The translations under genes and the position numbers were made by a program. A DNA stretch of 34,415 bases, taken from a virus. The stretch is taken from positions 1 to 34,415 of the IMG/VR virus record IMGVR_UViG_3300028840_002438; one strand, given 5' to 3'. Every line of letters begins with the position of its first letter. Position 1 is the stretch's first letter. Positions 1 to 6,357 of the stretch are shown here, piece after piece. The notes under the pieces are model-generated. The model did no database searches. It had not been told where the DNA came from and was given only the letters and a program-made list of their open reading frames with translations.

Positions 1-144
1 ATTCCTGTGGTATCTTCTGAGCATTGTTAATATTCTTTTAACCCGGAGACATACCTCCCATGGCAGACATGGTTACCCTCACCACCATCGTGAGTCAGGA
101 GCTGGCCGACAAGGTGCGGGCTGCTGCTGATGAGGATGGGCGCA
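1..144. repeat. Terminal direct repeat, left copy (circular joint)
   Basis: These 144 bases are identical to the last 144 of the window. The repeat holds a -10 element (TATCTT at 11-16) and the start of a gene (60-224) whose -35 element exists only beside the right copy. This fits an overlap left by assembling a circular or circularly permuted molecule better than a packaged terminal repeat. A real short terminal repeat cannot be excluded from sequence alone. Confidence 0.95.
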
Positions 145-224
145 GCATCAGCAATTGGCTCAGGGAGCAACTGAAGTGCATCTTCACCGTCGATGAGGAG
201 CTGTCCGATGCAGATGATGATTGA
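60..224 (+). CDS. Small ribbon-helix-helix (Arc/CopG-type) DNA-binding protein, 54 aa
   Basis: This is the first gene of the plus-strand operon. The short beta-strand-like start (MVTLTTIVS) followed by ELADKVRAAADEDGRSISNW and LREQL is the usual pattern of ribbon-helix-helix repressors: a strand that reads the major groove, then two helices that form the dimer, with a GRS turn between them. The tail is acidic. Such proteins act as dimers on short palindromes; P22 Arc and Mnt and plasmid CopG are known examples. A 14-bp palindrome lies just upstream of its own promoter, so autoregulation is likely. The start has a GGAG at 45-48, rather far from the ATG; M4 is an alternative start. The next gene overlaps its 3' end by 17 nt. 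Family call from pattern only; the target is inference. Confidence 0.72.
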   Translation: MADMVTLTTIVSQELADKVRAAADEDGRSISNWLREQLKCIFTVDEELSDADDD

Positions 225-468
225 GCTGTTGGCGTTGGTGGCAGCACTGTCGGTGCTGGTTGTGCAGGTTGGCTGTCTGATAGTCGTCGTCAAACTGGCC
301 CGATCCATCGACAAGCCTGGATCCTCTCGAGAGCCAATGCTGCCCCAGTCGAACACCAACATGGCCGACAAACCTGTTATGCGACAGCCAGGGGTGGTGT
401 ACATGGATGAGGCTCACGAGGCCAGAATCGCCAGGCAGCGGGCTGCAGAGCAGGAGCTGGAGATATGA
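208..468 (+). CDS. Small single-pass membrane protein, 86 aa, unknown function
   Basis: The first 30 or so residues are strongly hydrophobic (ELLALVAALSVLVVQVG, then CLIVVV) and end at a positive KLAR. This predicts one transmembrane helix with the hydrophilic C-terminal 50 residues in the cytoplasm. The rest is polar and charged with no motif I recognise. I chose the ATG at 208 because GAGGAG lies at 194-201 just upstream; an in-frame ATG at 193 would add five residues. It overlaps the regulator by 17 nt and the NeuB-like gene by 4 nt (ATGA), so it is translated as part of the sugar operon. It could be a membrane anchor for the sugar enzymes, a superinfection-exclusion protein or a holin; nothing in the sequence decides. 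Confidence 0.65.
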   Translation: MQMMIELLALVAALSVLVVQVGCLIVVVKLARSIDKPGSSREPMLPQSNTNMADKPVMRQPGVVYMDEAHEARIARQRAAEQELEI

Positions 469-1178
469 GCGATTGCCAGCTCATCATGGATCCCGGCAGC
501 ATCTATAACGAGGACAACCGGTATGCACAGGAGTTCATCGCCCTGGCCAAAGAAGCTGGGGTATGGCTCAAGCCGCAACTGCTGCCGGCATCTGAGGCAG
601 AGGGCACACCCAACCTGCCCTTCGATTTCGAGTCTGCCCCTTGGATGTTCGAATTGGCCCGGGAAGAGGGAGTGACGTTGGTGGGTTCTGTGTGGAATGA
701 GGAGGGGCTGCGGACTCTCAGGGCCTGCGGGGTTGAGAACATCAAATTCAGCTTCTCACAGCGGAAGAACCTGGATCTCATCCATGAGGCATGCAACGAG
801 CCGGCGTTCAAGCGGGTGTTCGTCTCAGGTGATCTGTTCGACACGCCGTGGGTTGAGAACCCCAAAATAATCCGTCTGTACTGCCCATCGGTGGGAGGGG
901 TACCTCTATACCCCCAACCCTTCCTGGTGGACATGGATGGATTATTTGACACGTTTGACGGGCTGTCTGATCACAGTCTGGGATGGAGCCAGACACGGCA
1001 GGCGATGCACAGGGGTGCCCGCTACGTTGAGTTCCATGCCCGGCTGGAGCATAAGTCCGCGACGGCCGATGCTCTATTTGCACGCAGCCCACAGTCCGTG
1101 CTGGATTTCTGCCGGGAGACGGACGAGCCGGTGGAATGGCCACCGGACTACCTGCCCCTCTGGAGGCCCCGGGCATGA
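465..1178 (+). CDS. neuB: NeuB-family nonulosonic acid synthase-like protein, 237 aa
   Basis: NeuB enzymes condense phosphoenolpyruvate with a six-carbon amino sugar to form a nine-carbon sialic, legionaminic or pseudaminic acid. The barrel signatures are visible: AKEAGVWLKPQ (28-38, matching the family's AG-x-x-x-K-x-Q), GVTLVGSVWNEEGL (69-82), an IKFSFSQRKNLDLI strand (93-106), and GLSDHSLG (166-173) followed by VEFHARLE (188-195). His170 and His191 correspond to the two metal-binding histidines of the family and have the same 21-residue spacing as in the characterised Neisseria enzyme. The protein is short: typical NeuB is about 340 residues with a C-terminal antifreeze-like (SAF) domain, absent here. 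The N-terminal AEIG-type motif is altered to MDPGS. ATGA overlaps join it to both neighbours. Family membership looks firm; activity and substrate are inferred. Confidence 0.82.
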   Translation: MSDCQLIMDPGSIYNEDNRYAQEFIALAKEAGVWLKPQLLPASEAEGTPNLPFDFESAPWMFELAREEGVTLVGSVWNEEGLRTLRACGVENIKFSFSQRKNLDLIHEACNEPAFKRVFVSGDLFDTPWVENPKIIRLYCPSVGGVPLYPQPFLVDMDGLFDTFDGLSDHSLGWSQTRQAMHRGARYVEFHARLEHKSATADALFARSPQSVLDFCRETDEPVEWPPDYLPLWRPRA

Positions 1179-1774
1179 CTATCCTGATAGTTGGTAACCG
1201 AGGCAACATGGGTTCCCGGTACACCCAGATCTGTGAGACGCTGGGGCACGATGTGTGGGGGCATGACATTGCAGACGGGAAGAGTTGGGGCGGTTGCAAG
1301 GGGGCTGATTGGGCCATCATCGCCACCCCGGTGGGCACCCACATGGAATGGATAAAGCGGCTGTCCGATTCAGGCGTATCCCACGTTCTGTGCGAGAAAC
1401 CCATAACCACGTCAGCCAGCAAGCTCAAGGACTTACCTTCTGGTGTGTCCATGGTTAACAACTGGGCCTTCCTGTTCCCGTGGCAGATGTTCCCCCAATG
1501 CCACAACATCCACTATTCGAGCCCATGGAGTGGGGGTGACGGGGACTGGGATATGATCCAGCCCGTGTACCTGGCCAACCGACTCACCAGGGAAACGGGC
1601 CCTGTGTTCGACGTACGCATAGACGGGTATCCTGTTACCCGCCATCAGTTCGAGCTGAGCTACGTGTCGATGATCAAGGCGTGGCTCAGGGGGGAGCAGA
1701 TGTGGGGGATTGACAATATCATCGCAGCACATAACCGCGTCCTCAAGTGGATGCAAGGAGCGTTGACACTATGA
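1175..1774 (+). CDS. Gfo/Idh/MocA-type NAD(P)-dependent oxidoreductase, short form, 199 aa
   Basis: The N-terminus is a Rossmann fold, ILIVGNRGNMGSR (3-15), with the G-x-x-G-x-M-G nucleotide loop. The hallmark of the family, E-K-P, is at 74-76 (VLCEKPIT), after an IIATPVGTHM segment (48-57) also typical of it. Gfo/Idh enzymes oxidise or reduce sugar hydroxyls with NAD(P). The usual length is 320-350 residues; here the C-terminal substrate domain is much reduced, which fits small phage-type or sugar-cluster versions or a partly degenerate enzyme. I chose the ATG at 1175, which overlaps the preceding stop as ATGA, over an upstream GTG/ATG in the same frame. It sits between the synthase and the cytidylyltransferase, so it likely acts on the same sugar. 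Substrate unknown. Confidence 0.75.
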   Translation: MTILIVGNRGNMGSRYTQICETLGHDVWGHDIADGKSWGGCKGADWAIIATPVGTHMEWIKRLSDSGVSHVLCEKPITTSASKLKDLPSGVSMVNNWAFLFPWQMFPQCHNIHYSSPWSGGDGDWDMIQPVYLANRLTRETGPVFDVRIDGYPVTRHQFELSYVSMIKAWLRGEQMWGIDNIIAAHNRVLKWMQGALTL

Positions 1775-2457
1775 TCATGGCAGCGATTCAGGCACACTCA
1801 AATTCCACCAGGTTCCCAGGGAAAATCTACGAGAAGCTGGCCGGCAAGAGCATCCTTCAACGGGTGGTTGAGTCTGCCCGGGACGTTGTACAGAACGTGG
1901 TGGTGCTGGGTGTGGAATCTGATCAGGAGCTGCGGGACTACTGCATCGACAACCGGATCCCCGTCTACTTGTCCAAAGAACCCGAGAACGATCTGGTGGC
2001 CCGGTACTTGGACTGCATGACTGCCTACCGGGTGGCCAATGTGGTGCGACTGACGAGTGACTGCCCACTGCTGTCTGTCCCGATGTTGGACTATTGTGTC
2101 AGGATCCACATGACGAACCAGATGGACTTCACCAGCAACGGGTGGCCGCTGGCACGGACGGCCCCTGACGGGTGGGACGTCGAGGTGATCAGCCAGCGAC
2201 TGATGCTGCATGTAGACAAAATGGCCGGGACACCCTACGACAGGGAACACTGCACCAGCTACATCTACTGGAACGAGCCGGAGCTGGTACACTCTGATCA
2301 CCCCTTCAAGCTCTGCAACGTGAAGTACGGGCTGCAGATGGACACCCCCGAGAACAAGTGCTCCGTCGATACCCCCGAGGATCTCGAGCGTCTGCGTGAA
2401 CGCATGGATGCCAAGCCGGCATCACTGTCTGGCATCGAGGAGGATAGATCCAAATGA
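1771..2457 (+). CDS. spsF: SpsF-type cytidylyltransferase (COG1861-like), 228 aa
   Basis: The start MIMAAIQAHSNSTRFPGK (1-18) matches the IIQARMGSTRLPGK signature of SpsF proteins, the nucleotide-binding loop of NTP transferases. NDLVARYLD (74-82) and RLTSDCPLL (93-101) match the DVLARY and R-x-T-x-DCPL motifs that bind the nucleotide and metal. SpsF-like proteins stand beside NeuB-like genes in many bacterial surface-glycan clusters, where they are thought to activate the product as a CMP-sugar; that activity is established for related CMP-NeuA/PseF enzymes and inferred for SpsF. The length is normal for the family. The ATG at 1771 overlaps the previous stop as ATGA, and the next gene starts the same way. 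It would supply the donor for any transferase, including the Maf-like protein at 20270-21490. Confidence 0.85.
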   Translation: MIMAAIQAHSNSTRFPGKIYEKLAGKSILQRVVESARDVVQNVVVLGVESDQELRDYCIDNRIPVYLSKEPENDLVARYLDCMTAYRVANVVRLTSDCPLLSVPMLDYCVRIHMTNQMDFTSNGWPLARTAPDGWDVEVISQRLMLHVDKMAGTPYDREHCTSYIYWNEPELVHSDHPFKLCNVKYGLQMDTPENKCSVDTPEDLERLRERMDAKPASLSGIEEDRSK

Positions 2458-3596
2458 GCTGGCAGTCACGGGCAGAAAAGGTACTCAAGCCGACGACATT
2501 CTCGAAGCAGCCCAACTACTACATCAGGGGTGTCCACCCTACCCACGTTCGGAGTGGGCAAGGGAACTACCTCACTGGCCCGGACAACGAGGTGATCTTC
2601 GACACCACCGGTGGGCTGGGGAGCAACCTATGGGAGTGCAGGAACAACTTCGCGCTGCCGTCCACCAAAGAGGTGATCCTCGCTGAGATGCTCGTCACAC
2701 GCATTCGTTGTGCTGACATGGTGCAGCTTGTGAAGACTGGCTCCGAGGCGTGCAGTGCAGCCATCAGGTATGCCCGAGCGTTCACTGACAGAGGGCAGAC
2801 GGCCGGCACAGGCTACCATGGATGGCACAATCTGTTCATCGCCGCCGAGTCCCCGGGGGCAGGATGCTACTACGAGGGATACCGCAAGTGTCAGAATCTG
2901 AATGAGCTGACAGACTATGCCGATCACAACCGCGATCTGGCTGCAGTCATCATCGAGCCGTGGGAGCTGGATCCCAATGTCACTGATAAGCTGGAGGCAC
3001 TGCGTAGCGTCTGCACTCAGAATGGGATCGTGCTGATATTCGATGAGGTGATCTCAGGTGCCCGAGTGCCCAAGTTCGTGGTTGCCAACTACACAGACGT
3101 ACAGCCTGATCTCATCGTGATGGGGAAAGCCCTGGGAGGTGGGTACCCGCTGGGGATCTGTGCCGGCAGGCGTGACATCATGTCAACCCCAGGAGTGTTC
3201 GTCTCATCGACATTCGCCGGGGAAGAGTCGACGCTGGACGCTGCAATCGCCACCATGCACAAGACGACTGACGATGAGCTGATGCGGTTCTATGATCAGG
3301 CCAATGACTTCCAGCGGAAGTTCAACTACGAGGGGGAAGGGCTGGTGTGGCTGGAGGGGTATGGGACACGGACGGTGCTGCGTGGGCAGAAGAACTATGC
3401 AGCCATCCTGTCCCAGGAGATGTACCGGAGGTACCGCACGTTGATGATGGCCAATGGCCCCCTCATCCCCCATATGAGCTGGAAAACGTCTGACTACTCC
3501 CTGATCATCACCCAGATGCGGCCCATCGTCAAGGAGCTGGACACGCTGCAGCTGGAGGCTGAGCCCGAACCAATCTTCAAGAGAGTGAAGGACTGA
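2454..3596 (+). CDS. Class III PLP aminotransferase (HemL/GSAM-like), 380 aa
   Basis: This is a fold-type I PLP enzyme. TGSEACSAAIRYAR (95-108) is the phosphate-binding stretch, YHGWHN (121-126) carries the ring-stacking aromatic, IIEP (166-169) and IFDEVISG (195-202) give the cofactor-binding Asp197, and MGKALGGGYPLG (223-234) gives the Schiff-base Lys225. The closest well-known relatives by motif are glutamate-1-semialdehyde aminomutase and sugar-cluster class III aminotransferases. It is about 50 residues shorter than HemL. In this operon it most likely aminates a keto-sugar, the step done by DegT-type PseC/LegC in standard pathways. Residues that contact the substrate cannot be read by eye, so a tetrapyrrole role is not formally excluded but has no support nearby. 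ATGA overlap upstream; the next gene overlaps its stop by one base (TGATG). Confidence 0.87.
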   Translation: MSWQSRAEKVLKPTTFSKQPNYYIRGVHPTHVRSGQGNYLTGPDNEVIFDTTGGLGSNLWECRNNFALPSTKEVILAEMLVTRIRCADMVQLVKTGSEACSAAIRYARAFTDRGQTAGTGYHGWHNLFIAAESPGAGCYYEGYRKCQNLNELTDYADHNRDLAAVIIEPWELDPNVTDKLEALRSVCTQNGIVLIFDEVISGARVPKFVVANYTDVQPDLIVMGKALGGGYPLGICAGRRDIMSTPGVFVSSTFAGEESTLDAAIATMHKTTDDELMRFYDQANDFQRKFNYEGEGLVWLEGYGTRTVLRGQKNYAAILSQEMYRRYRTLMMANGPLIPHMSWKTSDYSLIITQMRPIVKELDTLQLEAEPEPIFKRVKD

Positions 3597-3913
3597 TGGC
3601 CTGCAAACAGTGTGGGAAGTGCTGTACCCAATTCAGCATCGTGTACCCCAACAACGATGAGCAGGCGGAGTTCCTCAGGGCACGGGGGTTCAAAGCCTGG
3701 CAGTCCAATGATAAGTTCACCCAATGGGTGCTCAGGACGAGATGCCCACACTTGACACAAGAGAACAAGTGTGACATCTATGAGGGCCGTCCGCTGGCCT
3801 GCCAGGTTTTCCCTGTGACTCTCATGTACCAGAAAATTGGGCTCGATCCTGACAAGGCCGTCCCCAAGGGTTGTGGATACAAGTTCAACGAGGAGACGCA
3901 AACCTATGAGTAG
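3596..3913 (+). CDS. YkgJ/UPF0153-type cysteine-cluster protein, 105 aa
   Basis: The N-terminus MACKQCGKCC has cysteines at 3, 6, 9 and 10, and a second set lies at C50, C59 (NKCDIYEGRP) and C69, with another at C93. This C-x2-C-x2-CC plus C-x-IY-x-x-RP-x-x-C layout defines the YkgJ family, predicted to bind zinc or an iron-sulphur cluster. The biochemical role of the family is not settled. YkgJ-like genes do occur in flagellar glycosylation and surface-sugar clusters, so its place inside this operon may be functional. It overlaps the aminotransferase stop by one base and the next small gene by eight. Confidence 0.8.
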   Translation: MACKQCGKCCTQFSIVYPNNDEQAEFLRARGFKAWQSNDKFTQWVLRTRCPHLTQENKCDIYEGRPLACQVFPVTLMYQKIGLDPDKAVPKGCGYKFNEETQTYE

Positions 3914-4601
3914 GGCTGATCGATTGGCCGAGGTGTTGTACAAGACGCTGTGGGTGATGCGTGAGTACGGCAACGGTGGCACGGCATATGAGGCAGAACT
4001 TCTGATTGAGGAAATGGAGGCAACGTGTATTGGATATCAGGATGCGGAACTCTGGCGCGAGAGCTTGTCCGCCAAATACAAGAGAACTGCGGGGGAGACA
4101 CCCGCATCACCATCTTCTCTCGAAGCGAAAGTCGCCAAGCGGATATGCGACGGGATTTCCCTGAGGGAGGATCCACAGGACTGCGTTACCATATCGGCGA
4201 CATCAGGGACTACGAGCGCGTCAGACGCAGTATCGGTAACCGTCACCGATATGTCCTCCACACCGCAGCCCTCAAACGAGTTGACACAGGAGAGTACGAG
4301 CCCTGGGAGTTCGTCCAAACCAACGTCAACGGGAGCTGGAACGTCATCCGAGCCTGTCATGAATCAGGAGTCGAGCGATGCATGCTCATCTCCACCGACA
4401 AGGCCGTTGCACCCATCACCCACTACGGAGCAACCAAGTTGTGCATGGAGCGACTCGGAATCGGAGCCAACAACCTCGGAACCTGCGGAATCAGCATCTG
4501 TAGATACGCCAACGTCACCGGATCAACCGGCTCAGTCCTCCCGCTCTGGCAATCGCAAAAAGAGAAAGGGAAGCCGCTCACGATCACAGACAAACGAATG
4601 A
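3906..4601 (+). CDS. Unknown protein; long frame overlapping the dehydratase gene, up to 231 aa
   Basis: The ATG at 3906 overlaps the YkgJ-type stop and has GAGGAG at 3889-3894. The first 40 codons fill what would otherwise be the only gap in the operon and look like a normal soluble helical protein (ADRLAEVLYKTLWVMREYG). The frame then runs on for about 190 codons inside the dehydratase gene, in its +1 frame, and gives a Ser/Thr/Pro-rich tail ending in a basic stretch (RKKRKGSRSR). No family is recognised. It may be a small real protein with a chance extension, or a truly overprinted gene. The dehydratase codon choice over the overlap (CTC and GTC in place of CTG and GTG) would keep this frame open, which argues for the second reading but does not prove it. 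Confidence 0.45.
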   Translation: MSRADRLAEVLYKTLWVMREYGNGGTAYEAELLIEEMEATCIGYQDAELWRESLSAKYKRTAGETPASPSSLEAKVAKRICDGISLREDPQDCVTISATSGTTSASDAVSVTVTDMSSTPQPSNELTQESTSPGSSSKPTSTGAGTSSEPVMNQESSDACSSPPTRPLHPSPTTEQPSCAWSDSESEPTTSEPAESASVDTPTSPDQPAQSSRSGNRKKRKGSRSRSQTNE

Positions 4602-4954
4602 CGAGGATGTGGATTTCCAAAGAGGACGCCGCCGAGTTCGTTCTGTACTGCCTGAATTGCTTTGAGCGTGGATGCATATTCGTACCGAAATTTGTCCGGG
4701 CCCGACGTCTGATCGACATGGCCCGCGAGATCGCTCCCGAGCCGTACCCTGTCACAGAGATCGGACTGCGGCCACATGAGAAACTCCATGAGGTGCTCAT
4801 TTCTGAGGGGGATGCCCGGCACACCTACGAGCAGGACATTCGATACACAATCTACCCGGCCCAGCATGACTGGGGGAAAGTACCCCGACGTGGTGTGCAG
4901 TGTGATGAAACTTTCCGTTTATCATCGGCGGTTCTGACTGGAGGAGAAGGCTAA
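4025..4954 (+). CDS. pseB: PseB/FlaA1-type UDP-N-acetylhexosamine 4,6-dehydratase, 309 aa
   Basis: An SDR-type NAD(P) enzyme of the CapD/PseB group, which removes water from UDP-GlcNAc to give a 4-keto-6-deoxy sugar, the first step to pseudaminic- and legionaminic-type sugars. Visible motifs are an N-terminal GCGTLARELVR in place of the usual TGGTGSFG loop, IFSRSE (30-35), GDIRD (58-62), HTAALKRV (79-86), TNVNGSWNVI (99-108), and the catalytic set STDKA (Asp125, Lys126) with YGATK (Tyr134, Lys138). The nine-residue spacing from Asp125 to Tyr134 matches the known PseB/FlaA1 active site. The start is GTG at 4025 with GGAGG four bases upstream. It lies in a +1 overlap with the gene from 3906. 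UDP-GlcNAc as substrate is inferred from family. Confidence 0.88.
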   Translation: MYWISGCGTLARELVRQIQENCGGDTRITIFSRSESRQADMRRDFPEGGSTGLRYHIGDIRDYERVRRSIGNRHRYVLHTAALKRVDTGEYEPWEFVQTNVNGSWNVIRACHESGVERCMLISTDKAVAPITHYGATKLCMERLGIGANNLGTCGISICRYANVTGSTGSVLPLWQSQKEKGKPLTITDKRMTRMWISKEDAAEFVLYCLNCFERGCIFVPKFVRARRLIDMAREIAPEPYPVTEIGLRPHEKLHEVLISEGDARHTYEQDIRYTIYPAQHDWGKVPRRGVQCDETFRLSSAVLTGGEG

Positions 4955-4955
4955 A

Positions 4956-5735
4956 GTGGACGACACGCATGCATCAGTGGTGAACTACTGGAATCACCGC
5001 AGCCAACTGGGTGACATGGCCGGTACCCGTGATCTGGCAGCGAAACGGTTGGAGATGGAGACGCTTGCCACGCACCTGAGGCCTGCTGGAAAAGTGCTGG
5101 ACGCAGGCTGTGGTAACGGCCTATCCATGGCGTGGCTCAAGAACCAAATGCCTGATATCGATTTATATGGCATCGACAACTCCGATGGAATGGTGGGTGC
5201 TTGCAAGGCTCACCTCCAGTCAGAGGGGTGTGAGGCCACAGTCGAGCTGGCGTCTGTCCTCGACTACGATCCCGGGTTCAAGTTCTCAACGATCTACACT
5301 GAGCGCACCCTCATCAACCTCCCCGATTGGGATACGCAGAAACGGGCCATCCTGCACATCCTGTCACTGCTCGAGCCGTCTGAGTTGGGAGTGTACCTCA
5401 TGATGGAGAACTCGCAGGAGGGTGTTGACATCATGAATGCATGGCGGCACAAGCTGGGGCTGGATCCCGTGAAACCTCCGTGGCATAACCGGTACCTCCG
5501 TGATGCTGAGTTGGAGACGATATTCGACAACGATCTGGCCACGCTGTGGGGTATCATCGACTACAGTGCCGGGTACTACCTCATGTCCCGGGTGGTGAAT
5601 GCGTGGCTGGCCAAGCAAGAGAACCTCGAGCCTCAGTACGACAGCCCCCTCAATACACTGGGGATTATGCTTCCAGAACTCGAATCACGGACGTTCGTGG
5701 GGCAAGGTAGGCTGTGGGTTTGGCAGACAAAATGA
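4956..5735 (+). CDS. Class I SAM-dependent methyltransferase, 259 aa
   Basis: Motif I, VLDAGCGNG (47-55), binds S-adenosylmethionine; DLYGIDNSDGMV follows as the acidic-loop motif II, and TIYTERTLINLP is the motif IV-like strand. The layout is that of UbiE/Methyltransf_11-type small-molecule enzymes, not of DNA methylases: there is no DPPY or PCQ motif. The start is GTG at 4956 with GAGGAGAAGG at 4941-4950, one base after the dehydratase stop. Being between the dehydratase and the acetyltransferase, it probably O- or N-methylates the operon's sugar product. The acceptor cannot be seen from the sequence. Confidence 0.8.
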   Translation: MDDTHASVVNYWNHRSQLGDMAGTRDLAAKRLEMETLATHLRPAGKVLDAGCGNGLSMAWLKNQMPDIDLYGIDNSDGMVGACKAHLQSEGCEATVELASVLDYDPGFKFSTIYTERTLINLPDWDTQKRAILHILSLLEPSELGVYLMMENSQEGVDIMNAWRHKLGLDPVKPPWHNRYLRDAELETIFDNDLATLWGIIDYSAGYYLMSRVVNAWLAKQENLEPQYDSPLNTLGIMLPELESRTFVGQGRLWVWQTK

Positions 5736-6154
5736 GAGTGTCTGACACGTTGATAGAACGGGACATCCAGGACTCTGATGCAGGGTTCCTGTATTACCTG
5801 CTCGCCACCAGATCACCTGCTGCATGTATTTCTCACAGGGCCCTCCCGACATGGGATCAGCATCTGGCGTACCTGGAGAAGATATCGAATGAGTGGCCGG
5901 CCGTCAAGATGGTGTGTGAGAATCACAGTTCATCCCCGGTGCCTGTGGGGTACTACTACCTCACCCCGATGTATGAGATAGGGATCCATACAGAGAGAGG
6001 GAAAGAGCGTTACCACCGTGAGATACTGGAACACATAATGAGGGTGCACAAAGGGAAGAGACTGCTGGCCAATGTGGCACCCTCAAATGAATTCCACCAT
6101 CAACTGTACCGGGGAGCAGGCTTCCGTTTGGTTCAGGAAACGTATGAGGTGTGA
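5732..6154 (+). CDS. GNAT-family N-acetyltransferase, 140 aa
   Basis: The order of elements fits a small GNAT enzyme: an N-terminal strand-helix with WDQHLAYLEKI, a VGYYYLTPMYEIGIHT pair of strands, then a helix and strand VAPSNEFHHQLYRGAGFRLV that matches the conserved C-terminal GNAT pattern (N-x-x-x-x-x-x-Y-x-x-x-GF). The acetyl-CoA loop is poorly conserved. In pseudaminic acid synthesis the GNAT enzyme PseH acetylates the 4-amino sugar made by the dehydratase and aminotransferase, so this gene completes a plausible three-step set with those two. The ATG at 5732 overlaps the methyltransferase stop as ATGA; a GTG at 5714 is an in-frame alternative. Last gene of the operon; only two bases separate it from the convergent gene ending at 6157, with no terminator hairpin between. 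Confidence 0.75.
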   Translation: MRVSDTLIERDIQDSDAGFLYYLLATRSPAACISHRALPTWDQHLAYLEKISNEWPAVKMVCENHSSSPVPVGYYYLTPMYEIGIHTERGKERYHREILEHIMRVHKGKRLLANVAPSNEFHHQLYRGAGFRLVQETYEV

Positions 6155-6156
6155 GT

Positions 6157-6354
6157 TCACTTACCCTGCTGCTCGAGCTGCTCCATCATCCTCTTGAGAG
6201 CGGCCGTCCGAGCCTCACTGCGCTTCAGCTCAGCGAAGATCCCCTCTTTGGACATGTCCATGCCACCAGGGGTAGATGCTGTAGCCATGGATGCCGAATC
6301 GGCCTTGATAACCTGTGTGGGCAATGTGATGGTGCCTGTCTGTTTCTCTGCCAT
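6157..6354 (-). CDS. Hypothetical protein, 65 aa
   Basis: The last gene of the virion block, three bases after the fibre gene. The first half is Thr/Ser-rich and probably disordered; the second half (AELKRSEARTAALKRMMEQL) is a predicted amphipathic helix or short coiled coil. Its size and place after a fibre gene would suit a fibre chaperone or trimerisation helper, but no family is recognised and that is a guess from position. Confidence 0.55.
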   Translation of the reverse strand: MAEKQTGTITLPTQVIKADSASMATASTPGGMDMSKEGIFAELKRSEARTAALKRMMEQLEQQGK

Positions 6355-6357
6355 AGT

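Noticed and set aside
465-6154. A complete canonical pseudaminic acid pathway
   Set aside because: No PseG-type UDP-sugar hydrolase was found, the aminotransferase is of another class and the synthase is short, so the exact sugar cannot be named.
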